A stretch of 8,395 bases of DNA from Candidatus Forterrea sp. (GCA_020717885.1 DYDN01000040.1:1-8395); one strand, 5' to 3'; shown: positions 1-6,136, numbered from the stretch's first letter. Numbers and translations: made by a program. Notes: generated by a model from the sequence alone, not told the origin.

Positions 1-54
1 TGACAATCAAAGCACTAGCATACAATATTGAACACATCGGACGAACCATAAAAA

Positions 55-98
55 TTTGGCTTTACCTAGAAATCCAATAGGATTTCTACACCGCCAAA
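55..98. repeat. Nested perfect hairpin upstream of the first gene
   Basis: An inner 9-bp perfect stem, TAGAAATCC (67-75) with GGATTTCTA (80-88), has a 4-nt AATA loop. It is enclosed by an outer 6-bp pairing of TTTGGC (55-60) with GCCAAA (93-98). It sits just upstream of the TATA box of the 141-980 gene, so it lies outside the expected transcript of that gene. It could be a palindromic repeat, a DNA-level binding site, or the end of a neighbouring transcript. The pairing is seen directly; any function is unknown. Confidence 0.6.
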
Positions 99-109
99 AA
101 ATTGCAAAT

Positions 110-123
110 ATTTTTAAGTTATA
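110..123 (+). promoter_or_regulatory. Archaeal TATA-type promoter for the winged-helix gene
   Basis: The AT-rich run ATTTTTAAGTTATA lies with its core about 26 nt before the ATG at 141. That is the spacing expected when transcription starts at the start codon (leaderless mRNA). This is the main reason for choosing ATG 141 over the in-frame upstream start at 102, which falls inside or before this box. Confidence 0.5.
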
Positions 124-140
124 AGACCCCTATTTACTGC

Positions 141-980
141 ATGACCTTTAACAATTCGGTTCTGCTTATTCTAAAACAATCCCCTAGGATTGATTTTAAT
201 GACCTGTTAACAAAAATCGCTTCGCGTTATAAGAACCCTGCCTCCGCCCGCTCCGCACTTGCTCGCTCGGTAAAAGACTTGGCTTCATTTGGGCACATAA
301 AAAAAGAGGGCTCAAAGTTATTTCTCACTGATAAGGGATTATCTTCAATTAGTCTTGAGATGAAGGACAAATTAGTTCTTCGTTTGAATGAGGAAATGAA
401 GCGCCCCTTAAGTAATTTGGATGAAATTGTAAAACTCTTGGTTATTTTACACCAACGCGGTTCCTCTGATAAGGATTTACTAAATAATGCAAAAGAAAAT
501 GCCTCATTTACTATTAGCGATATTGAGGAACTGCGAAGAAAAATACGCGCACAAAGAAAACACTTAAAGCAAATGAGTTTGCTCCTTGATACGCAGGTGC
601 AAAAACTCACTGAACTTGATTTTAATGATTCGCGTTCCTTCCCATTTGATGAAGCCTTTGCCACACGCGTAGGGCTGTTCTCAAAATCCCAAAAAATAAT
701 TGTTGAAACAAAAGATATTGCTTTTTTGGAAAAAATTCCCGAGCACTGGAAAAAACAAACCACAATTTCTGTTGAAGGGGATTCAATTCCGCTTTTACTT
801 CAATTACTTGTTTCAATTCCTTCCGCAAAAGCCACGCTTTACCTATCGGGAATGAAAATTGTTCTAATGGCAGGAAAAGCGAATTGCACTGCATCGTTTA
901 AAACATTGAAAACTTTCTCAGAAATGACACTTGTATCTTCGGTAAAACAAGAGCAACAGAATATGGCTGCTAAAAGTTAA
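141..980 (+). CDS. Winged-helix domain protein of unknown function
   Basis: This is a 279-residue protein starting at ATG 141 (MTFNNSVLLILKQS). Residues 1-70 look like a winged helix-turn-helix: a first helix, a basic second and third helix segment rich in Arg/Lys/Ala/Ser (around RYKNPASARSALARSVKDL), then a wing (IKKEGSKLFLTDKGL). Residues about 75-155 are strongly helical and charged, possibly a coiled coil (IEELRRKIRAQRKHLKQM). The last 110 residues look alpha/beta and match nothing I recognise. No signal peptide or membrane segment is visible. The fold suggests a DNA-binding regulator, but the target is unknown. The gene is convergent with the HerA-like ATPase and its TAA (978-980) overlaps that gene's stop by two bases, so the two 3' ends interlock. 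The longer reading from 102 would add 13 residues across the promoter and is disfavoured. Confidence 0.8.
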   Translation: MTFNNSVLLILKQSPRIDFNDLLTKIASRYKNPASARSALARSVKDLASFGHIKKEGSKLFLTDKGLSSISLEMKDKLVLRLNEEMKRPLSNLDEIVKLLVILHQRGSSDKDLLNNAKENASFTISDIEELRRKIRAQRKHLKQMSLLLDTQVQKLTELDFNDSRSFPFDEAFATRVGLFSKSQKIIVETKDIAFLEKIPEHWKKQTTISVEGDSIPLLLQLLVSIPSAKATLYLSGMKIVLMAGKANCTASFKTLKTFSEMTLVSSVKQEQQNMAAKS

Positions 981-3900
981 ATCTTATTTCCATTTATCCC
1001 GTCAATTAGGATTGTTCTCTCTTCGCCTGTTTTCTTTTTGAGTGTTCCTTCCCATACCGGCAGGAATACATGCGTAATTTCTTTTACAACAACATTTCCC
1101 CAAAGTTTTTTGAGCAATCCAGGTACCTCTTTCTCGTGCAAATTAGGGCTGACAAGCGCAGCACTCTCAATCTCAGTAATTGGTCTTCTTCCAATGCTTG
1201 AGAGTATTGCATGCAACGGGCTTGGAGGCAAATCAAGCTCGACTTTTCCATTTGGATTATAAATATGCGAACCATTCTCCTGTGCATCAATCCCAACAAA
1301 TCCTTTCTTTGCTAATCCTTCAAGTATTCTCTTTGCATTCCCCTCTTCCATTTTCATTAGTACAGAAACTTCCTTTGCCTTTCTCTTTTTCTCAGCAACA
1401 AGTTTAAGTAAAGTTGTTTCGGTTTCGCTTAGTTCAAGTAGTTTTGATAATCCCTTACTTCCTTTCAGTTTGCCCCTATCATCGTGGATGAATTCTCCAG
1501 AGATTGAGTTAATGTAAGCCTCCCCCGCCTGGAAGGCATCCTTGTGATTAAAATATTTATATCTCACTCTGTAAATCGGAGCGTACTTTAGAGTAACTCT
1601 CTCAACTATCTCCTGGTCAAGGAACATAAATTTCTTTGAAATATTTGAAGCAAATATTTGTCTTGCTCTTTGCTCAGGAATTGCGGTTTGAAGTGCAGTA
1701 AGTTCAACACTCTCCTCAAACATTTTTTCTTCTTCATTCCCGCTAACCCCGATTTTCTTTCTTCCTTTTTCAATTTCTTCGTGAATCGCGGTTTGTTCTT
1801 GCGCTAATTCCACAGCTTCTGCTTCGGCAGCAATTTCTTCAGCAACACCTGGGGCGAAGAGTGCGTCTGGTTTTACTGTAACTCCTTTCTTTCTCAATTC
1901 CTCAAGTATTACCTCGAGCTGAATACTTTTCTTGTATGTATTATTCAAAGTGTCAAGTGTTTCTTCTAAGCTGTCCATTCTAATGCTTGGGTCCTTCTCA
2001 AGCTGTCTTAGCACAATATTAGTTGCAAGTACTTCTACTTGGTTCTCTTCAAGCTCCATTTTTACTTCGCTAGTTTCCGCATCTCTTCCCTCGTGCTGGC
2101 TCATTCTTGGTCTAATGCTCATCACAAATGCTCTGCTTGTGGTTTCGCTTCTATCACCAGTAAGCGCAATACCAACGGGCATTGTTTTAATGAAATTTGA
2201 TTTCTTGTATTGGTGCGGAGTAATCGCGGGCATTCTTTTGTAAATACTCTTAATATCATCATCAAATACGAGCTTGTGCGCCATGATTATATCTAATTGA
2301 CTTAAAACTTTTGTATCAATTGCGCTTGGCTGTTGAGTTGCAAATACTAAAGAACACCCTGGTCTTCTTCCTTGTTTAACATATTCCACAAGCGCATTAG
2401 ACGCGGGAGTTTTTTGATTTCCTCCAGGTATGAGCGTGTGCGCTTCATCAATAAAAAGCCAAGTTGGCGGGATATTTAATTCAGTTATTTCCTCAATCCC
2501 CGCTTCATCAAATTTCCCCGCTGCTTCTCTTCGTGTTCCGAGTTTTCGTGCGGCAAGTATTCTTCTTGAAATAATTCCAACAACAAGAGCACTAACATTA
2601 TCTTCTAAAAAACTTGTATCAAGTATAGTCATCTGCCCCGCTCTTGATAGTAATCCAAGCGAGGTTCCTTTCTCATCAAATATTCCCCAGTGCTTTGCCG
2701 CATCAAATCGGCTCGCAAGCGCTCTGATTGAATCAGCTTTGTATCCCCTCTCCTTATCATTTAACTCAGCATCATTTTCAAAGCACATAATTAAATCTTC
2801 AAGGGAAAATGTATTCTCTTTTCCCCTAATTTCTTTTCCATCAAGATTAGTGTACCCTGATTTTGTTTTCACAATTCCTTTTTCCATTAGTAATCCAGTT
2901 GGAGAGAATCTATCAATTCCAAAAGTAAGGCACCAATCTTCCGCAGTGAGTAAAGCCGGCTGAATTGAGAACACAGCATCAAATGTGCTCTTTGGTACCG
3001 CGTTCTTCATTCCAACTGGGATGAAAACTTTAATATTATCCAAACCTTGTGGCATGAGCCCCCATTTCGCAAGTGCTTCAAGTTCCTTTTCTTCTTTATT
3101 TGGGTGCTTCATTGACCAAAATACCCCAATAGGATCAACAACCACAATTCCAACATTCTTATTTTTTAGCGCAAGTTCTTCAGCAACAACACCGAGTACG
3201 TAGGATTTCCCCGAACCCCTTGCTCCGCAAACGAATACAACGTGCGGATTTAATCCATCAAGTAAAATCTCAGTATCTCTCTTATCATCCTCATTAACTC
3301 TTCCAACAAATAACCCCGCTTCTTCCCCGTATTTTCCTAATACACTTTTCTTTCTTCCAATGAATGCGCGCCCCTTAGCGCTCATTAAGAATTCAAGTGC
3401 TGGAGCGATTTTCCCAGGTTTTTCATCATCAGAATCCGTTTCAACTTCTTCAACGATTTTTGCTTTAGGCATTCTCATCGCGCCAGAACCTTCTTCTTGT
3501 TCATCTTCATTCTTCATCCTATCCTCTTCACCGTTAGCATTCTCATTTACTCCCTCTTCCCTTATTCCCTCTTCTCTTAGTAATGCATCAGCGAGCGCCT
3601 CGTGCTCCTCGCCTTCTTCCCTCGGTTTTCCAAAGGAATCATCACTAATCTTCACGCCTTTTTTAATTATAACATCTTCCTTTGCTGCCATTATTGCCTT
3701 GTTTTTTATTACACTCTTAATTACCTTCTTCTCCATCGGATGCGCAGGACCCAAATCCTCTTCTCCCTCTTCCTCATGAATTACTTTAAGATCAAGTTTT
3801 CCCCCCATCCCTTTTCCTGTGCCATTGCCGTTCTTTTTTTCCTCGCCGCCATTTAGGCTTTTCTCAAGTCCGTCCTTTACCAAATCATCAAAATTACTTT

Positions 3901-4375
3901 TTGATTTCTTTCTCTTTCCACCAGCATCAACCGCGTCAAATGCCCGCGGTGAAGCTGTTGCTTCACTGCGCACCGCAAAGCCTTGCTTTGCTTGGCCACC
4001 CTTAGTTTCAAATTCTTCCTCTTCATCCTCACCGTCTTCCTCGCTCTCTTCCGCAAGCTCCACCGCATCAGTTTCCTTTTCATTTACTTCGCCAAATATT
4101 ACTGGCTCAGCGCTTGATTTCTCATCCTCTTCTATTTCCTCATCATCATCTTCGTCATCATCTTTCCCGTTTGTGCCACCTTCATCATCATTATCTTCTT
4201 CTTTCTTTTTCCCCTGTTGTTTCTTTAGTTCCGCTGCTCCCTCATTCCTTTTCTTCTTAGCCGCCTTTTCTTCCTCATCTTCTTCAAAAACATCATCAAA
4301 AATATCTTTGTCCTCGGTTTCTATGGTTTTCTCTATTCTTTCAGAAGAAGTAATTGGATTTTGCTCGTTTTCCAT
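977..4375 (-). CDS. HerA-like (DUF87-type) P-loop ATPase with a long acidic N-terminal extension
   Basis: This is an 1132-residue protein read from ATG 4375; an in-frame TTG at 4405 would add 10 residues but lies only about 20 nt from the TATA box. The ATPase core is clear. Walker A is GARGSGKS at residues about 384-391, a VVVDPIGVFW strand follows at 411-420, Walker B is WLFIDEAH at 639-646, and a sensor-like FATQQPSAI motif at 678-686 is typical of the HerA/FtsK superfamily of hexameric motor ATPases. Residues about 990-1035 look like a winged helix (KAKEVSVLMKMEEGNAKRILEGL). Residues 1-320 are low complexity, with runs of Glu/Asp and Lys, and contain an odd segment encoded by two palindromes (129-144). 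Classical archaeal HerA is roughly 500 residues, so this is about twice that length. No NurA neighbour is present, so a role in end resection is not supported. DNA or protein translocation, or a membrane-associated motor, remain possible. Confidence 0.88.
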   Translation of the reverse strand: MENEQNPITSSERIEKTIETEDKDIFDDVFEEDEEEKAAKKKRNEGAAELKKQQGKKKEEDNDDEGGTNGKDDDEDDDEEIEEDEKSSAEPVIFGEVNEKETDAVELAEESEEDGEDEEEEFETKGGQAKQGFAVRSEATASPRAFDAVDAGGKRKKSKSNFDDLVKDGLEKSLNGGEEKKNGNGTGKGMGGKLDLKVIHEEEGEEDLGPAHPMEKKVIKSVIKNKAIMAAKEDVIIKKGVKISDDSFGKPREEGEEHEALADALLREEGIREEGVNENANGEEDRMKNEDEQEEGSGAMRMPKAKIVEEVETDSDDEKPGKIAPALEFLMSAKGRAFIGRKKSVLGKYGEEAGLFVGRVNEDDKRDTEILLDGLNPHVVFVCGARGSGKSYVLGVVAEELALKNKNVGIVVVDPIGVFWSMKHPNKEEKELEALAKWGLMPQGLDNIKVFIPVGMKNAVPKSTFDAVFSIQPALLTAEDWCLTFGIDRFSPTGLLMEKGIVKTKSGYTNLDGKEIRGKENTFSLEDLIMCFENDAELNDKERGYKADSIRALASRFDAAKHWGIFDEKGTSLGLLSRAGQMTILDTSFLEDNVSALVVGIISRRILAARKLGTRREAAGKFDEAGIEEITELNIPPTWLFIDEAHTLIPGGNQKTPASNALVEYVKQGRRPGCSLVFATQQPSAIDTKVLSQLDIIMAHKLVFDDDIKSIYKRMPAITPHQYKKSNFIKTMPVGIALTGDRSETTSRAFVMSIRPRMSQHEGRDAETSEVKMELEENQVEVLATNIVLRQLEKDPSIRMDSLEETLDTLNNTYKKSIQLEVILEELRKKGVTVKPDALFAPGVAEEIAAEAEAVELAQEQTAIHEEIEKGRKKIGVSGNEEEKMFEESVELTALQTAIPEQRARQIFASNISKKFMFLDQEIVERVTLKYAPIYRVRYKYFNHKDAFQAGEAYINSISGEFIHDDRGKLKGSKGLSKLLELSETETTLLKLVAEKKRKAKEVSVLMKMEEGNAKRILEGLAKKGFVGIDAQENGSHIYNPNGKVELDLPPSPLHAILSSIGRRPITEIESAALVSPNLHEKEVPGLLKKLWGNVVVKEITHVFLPVWEGTLKKKTGEERTILIDGINGNKI
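3946..3991. repeat. Two adjacent perfect palindromes inside the ATPase coding sequence
   Basis: Hairpin 1 is GTGAAGC (3949-3955) with GCTTCAC (3960-3966), a 7-bp perfect stem with loop TGTT. Hairpin 2 is GCAAAGC (3975-3981) with GCTTTGC (3985-3991), a 7-bp perfect stem with loop CTT. An alternative pairing joins GCGGTG (3946-3951) to CACCGC (3971-3976). On the minus strand the segment is in frame and encodes AKQGFAVRSEATASPR. That stretch has one acidic residue and interrupts a Glu/Asp-rich region. The pattern suggests an in-frame palindromic insertion. Confidence 0.6.
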
Positions 4376-4420
4376 AGCCGACACTAACGTAAAGTGAATT
4401 GACAAATAAAGCCTTTATGG

Positions 4421-4430
4421 GTATAAATAC
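4421..4430 (-). promoter_or_regulatory. TATA-type promoter of the HerA-like gene
   Basis: The minus strand reads GTATTTATAC, a near-consensus archaeal TATA element that is itself palindromic. A start about 26 nt downstream would fall near 4399, giving a leader of about 24 nt before ATG 4375. No convincing Shine-Dalgarno sequence precedes the ATG. Confidence 0.45.
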
Positions 4431-4432
4431 CT

Positions 4433-4501
4433 TTTGGGCGATTTTTTGGCAAAAAAAGCTCAAAAAAACTCTGAAAAGTTATTCTTTGGGCGATTTCTTG
4501 G
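4433..4501. repeat. 17-nt direct repeat pair upstream of the HerA-like gene
   Basis: TTTGGGCGATTTTTTGG (4433-4449) recurs as TTTGGGCGATTTCTTGG (4485-4501), with one mismatch and a 52-bp offset. Both copies lie directly upstream of the ATPase TATA box. They could be tandem operator sites or a local duplication. The similarity is visible; the role is not. Confidence 0.5.
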
Positions 4502-4542
4502 AATTTTTCTTAAAAATTATTGAAAAAAATCAACCCTGTCCA

Positions 4543-4552
4543 ACTATAAAAG
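4543..4552 (+). promoter_or_regulatory. TATA box facing the hairpin-rich tract
   Basis: ACTATAAAAG is a good archaeal TATA element on the + strand. A transcript starting about 26 nt downstream would begin near 4573, at the first hairpin of the 4570-4850 tract. The tract would then be transcribed, either as a stand-alone RNA or as a long leader of the CYTH gene at 4874. Confidence 0.4.
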
Positions 4553-4569
4553 TTTTTCACTTTGAGAGT

Positions 4570-4850
4570 TAGGTATTTAAACTAAATCACCTAAATAATT
4601 CACTCGTGTTGGGAGTTACACTTCGCAAAGTGTGAAAACATTTTTGCCTAGTGCGCTAAATACCCGCAGGGTATGATGCGGAGGAGGCAAATCATACCGC
4701 TATGCGAAGCTCAAAGTTTCGCGAGCCTTTACTAAAGGCTCTGTCGGATCCCTGATTTGTCTCTTTTACATTTAATCCGCCTTTTCTTTCGGGGGAAAGA
4801 AAATGTAGGTTGCCAAAAGAAACAATTCTTCTTTGATAACCTTCTTTTTG
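4570..4850 (+). other. Hairpin-tiled non-coding tract: candidate structured RNA or palindromic repeat cluster
   Basis: Consecutive stems cover this gene-free stretch. They are: 4570-4593, 10 bp with one bulge, loop AAC; 4618-4633, ACACTT/AAGTGT; 4660-4674, ATACCC/GGGTAT with loop GCA; 4670-4698, GGTATGAT/ATCATACC, which competes with the previous stem; 4704-4722, GCGAA/TTCGC; 4723-4741, GAGCCTTT/AAAGGCTC with loop ACT; 4782-4803, 9-bp perfect stem with loop GGGG; and about 4808-4842, an imperfect hairpin closed by GGTT/AACC. A long-range pairing is also possible between GAGGCAAATCA (4684-4694) and TGATTTGTCTC (4753-4763), 11 bp with one G-T. A TATA box lies just upstream. I see no signature of SRP RNA, RNase P RNA or a tRNA. 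It could be a novel ncRNA, a structured 5' leader, or several palindromic repeats side by side. Confidence 0.5.
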
Positions 4851-4873
4851 ATTTTACTTACTTTGGTGTTAAT

Positions 4874-5401
4874 ATGATTGAATTTGAACGAACCTTTTTA
4901 GCCAAACAATTTCCTGACGGACTCAAAGCGTGTAAATCAAAAGAAATAATGGATATTTATATTCCAAAAATAATTGAGACTCACGCCCCGCTAAGAATTA
5001 GGAAGAATGGGGAAAAGTATGAACTAACAAAGAAAGTTCCTGTTGTGCTTGAAGACCATTCAACACGAGAAGAGCAGACAATTATTCTCTCAAAGCGCGA
5101 GTTTGAGTTATTGGAGAAAGAAATTTCGGGCAGGCGAGTTAGAAAATTCAGGTATTATTATCCATGCAATGGAAAAATGGCCGAAGTTGATGTGTTCACT
5201 GATGCTTTAACAGGACTTGTAATTATTGATTTCGAATTTTCTACAAAAGAAGAAATGGATTCATTCAAAATGCCCTTCTTTTGTTTAGCCGAAGTAACAC
5301 AAGAAGATTTTCTTGCGGGCGGAATGCTCTGTGGAAAAAGATACGCTGATTTAGAAAAAGATTTGGCAAGATACAACTATCAAAAACTATTCTTAAAGTA
5401 A
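4874..5401 (+). CDS. CYTH-domain protein (triphosphatase / adenylate-cyclase-type fold)
   Basis: This is a 175-residue protein starting at ATG 4874; the frame is open upstream to 4757, but that extension lies across hairpins and looks non-coding. CYTH proteins bind triphosphate compounds in a beta-barrel tunnel with metal-binding acidic residues. Visible matches are an N-terminal IEFER strand (residues 2-6), the basic LRIRKNGEKYELTKK stretch (40-54), an EVDVF strand (104-108) and an IDFEF strand (118-122) with its acidic residues. The family's N-terminal ExExK signature reads E-F-E-R-T here, so its lysine is replaced by Thr7. Substrate (inorganic triphosphate, thiamine triphosphate, ATP) cannot be called. 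No membrane segment is visible. It is convergent with the MazG-like gene, with a 25-bp gap. Both proteins act on nucleotide or polyphosphate compounds, but they are not co-transcribed. Confidence 0.78.
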   Translation: MIEFERTFLAKQFPDGLKACKSKEIMDIYIPKIIETHAPLRIRKNGEKYELTKKVPVVLEDHSTREEQTIILSKREFELLEKEISGRRVRKFRYYYPCNGKMAEVDVFTDALTGLVIIDFEFSTKEEMDSFKMPFFCLAEVTQEDFLAGGMLCGKRYADLEKDLARYNYQKLFLK

Positions 5402-5426
5402 GGAATTGGTTTTGGGTATTGGTGTT

Positions 5427-5810
5427 TTATCTATTATCTCCGTTACCGCTCACAAGTCCTCTTGCATGCCTGCTTTTAATTTTCTCAAGATTATTCTTTG
5501 CAACCTCTTCCAAGTTAACACCTAAATAAGTGCACATCTGTGACATGTACCAAAGAACATCCCCAATTTCTTTGATTATTTCTTTTTTGTACTCCTCAGT
5601 AAGTACGGCGTTCTTATCACGATAAAGTTTTTTTACTTTCCCTGCAACTTCACCCGCTTCATCGCTAATCCCAAGCGCATAAAACGCCAAACGGCTATCA
5701 TTAATCACTACTTTTGTGTCAGTTACTTTTGATTCCTTTTGGTACTCATTAAAATCCGCCCAAAAACCACCTAAAGAAATATCCTCTATAAGGATTAATG
5801 CTCTTTCCAA
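5427..5810 (-). CDS. MazG-like nucleoside triphosphate pyrophosphohydrolase
   Basis: This is a 127-residue all-helical protein of the MazG/dUTPase-like superfamily, which hydrolyses NTPs or dNTPs to monophosphates plus pyrophosphate, often as house-cleaning of damaged nucleotides. The metal-binding pattern ExxE...ExxD is present as EAGE (residues 51-54) and EIGD (81-84), 26 residues apart, followed by the typical VLWYMSQMCTYLGVNLEEVAKNNLEKIKSRHARG-type helices (85-118). FNEYQKE at 20-26 matches the usual first helix. The only start codon in frame near the N-terminus is TTG 5810; a TATA-like CTTTAAAAAC centred about 24 nt upstream fits a leaderless TTG start. No ATG occurs before the catalytic region. 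One domain only, unlike the two-domain Escherichia coli MazG. The substrate is unknown. Confidence 0.82.
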   Translation of the reverse strand: MERALILIEDISLGGFWADFNEYQKESKVTDTKVVINDSRLAFYALGISDEAGEVAGKVKKLYRDKNAVLTEEYKKEIIKEIGDVLWYMSQMCTYLGVNLEEVAKNNLEKIKSRHARGLVSGNGDNR

Positions 5811-5828
5811 AAAGGTGCCAAGGCAAGC

Positions 5829-5838
5829 TTTAAAAACA
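5829..5838 (-). promoter_or_regulatory. TATA-like promoter of the MazG-like gene
   Basis: The minus strand reads GTTTTTAAAG, centred near 5834, about 24 nt before the TTG at 5810. The spacing supports a leaderless transcript and the unusual TTG start. Candidate + strand boxes for the tRNA transcript are CTTTATT (5854-5860) and CTTTAATT (5863-5870), but neither is strong. Confidence 0.4.
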
Positions 5839-5873
5839 ATCCACGCGCAACTTCTTTATTGACTTTAATTCAG

Positions 5874-5923
5874 TCCATCGAGCGAAGCGAAGATGGGCTT
5901 TTCGCGGGCCTTAAACAAGGCCC
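5874..5923 (+). repeat. Hairpin leader directly upstream of tRNA-Ser
   Basis: Stems seen are: CCATC (5875-5879) with GATGG (5892-5896); an alternative GCGAA (5887-5891) with TTCGC (5901-5905); and GGGCCTT (5906-5912) with AAGGCCC (5917-5923), 7 bp perfect with loop AAAC, ending two bases before tRNA nucleotide 1. The 5887-5923 pair of hairpins closely matches 4704-4741 upstream of the CYTH gene. It may be a repeat, or a structured leader affecting tRNA 5' processing. Confidence 0.55.
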
Positions 5924-5925
5924 AG

Positions 5926-6136
5926 GCAGAGGTGGCAGAGTGGTCAAATGCGCCTGGCTTGAGACTGCCCTTTTTCTTTTGCGAAAAGAAAAAGTGTAAG
6001 TCATGCAAAATAAATTTTGCATGCGTCAATCAAACAATGTTTGATTGCGTGCCCAAAAAGAAAACTTTGGACTACTAAAGCAGAACAGCTACCAGGTTCC
6101 CGAAAGGGAGCGGGGGTTCAAATCCCTTCCTCTGCG
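5926..6136 (+). tRNA. tRNA-Ser (anticodon TGA) with a 127-nt intron
   Basis: Exon 1 is 5926-5963 and exon 2 is 6091-6136, giving an 84-nt class II tRNA. The acceptor stem is GCAGAGG (5926-5932) with CCTCTGC (6129-6135), all 7 bp. The D stem is GCA/TGC. The anticodon stem is CCTGG (5953-5957) with CCAGG (6092-6096), and the anticodon TGA is at 5960-5962. The long variable arm (6097-6111) folds as a stem with a GAAA loop, as expected for serine. The T arm is GGGGG-TTCAAAT-CCCTT (6112-6128) with two G-U pairs. The discriminator is G at 6136, as in archaeal tRNA-Ser. No CCA is encoded. It reads UCA and other UCN codons. Leu is excluded by the anticodon. Confidence 0.9.
5964..6090 (+). other. tRNA intron at position 37/38 made of four tandem hairpins
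   Basis: The intron splits the anticodon loop after G37; the base at the junction is A on both sides, so the boundary could shift by one. A possible outer helix is CTGC (5965-5968) with GCAG (6080-6083), and the 3-nt bulges AGA and CTA would put the cuts where the archaeal endonuclease expects them. The central helix between the bulges pairs poorly, so the bulge-helix-bulge would be relaxed. The body holds four stems: 5970-5994 (11 bp, loop GCG), 6002-6023 (9 bp, loop TAAA), 6024-6049 (11 bp with one bulge, loop AAT) and 6053-6070 (5 bp). There is no homing endonuclease ORF. At 127 nt it is long for an archaeal tRNA intron. Confidence 0.8.

Noticed and set aside
1..49. Minus-strand open frame starting at ATG 49 and running off the window (MVRPMCSILY...).
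   Set aside because: Only 16 codons are visible, with no TATA box at the expected distance, so coding cannot be supported.
3819..4397. Long + strand Ser/Phe-rich frame opposite the acidic part of the ATPase.
   Set aside because: It is the complement of Glu/Asp/Lys codon runs; the poly-Ser composition is what such an antisense shadow gives.
4640..4770. Possible RNase P or SRP RNA in the hairpin tract.
   Set aside because: The conserved cores of those RNAs were not found; only generic stem structure is present.
4757..4873. N-terminal extension of the CYTH frame (MSLLHLIRLFFRGKENV...).
   Set aside because: It crosses the purine/pyrimidine hairpin and other stems and lacks CYTH similarity; the domain begins at ATG 4874.
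5926..6136. tRNA-Leu assignment, suggested by the long variable arm.
   Set aside because: The loop CTTGAGA places TGA at positions 34-36, and the discriminator is G, both serine features.
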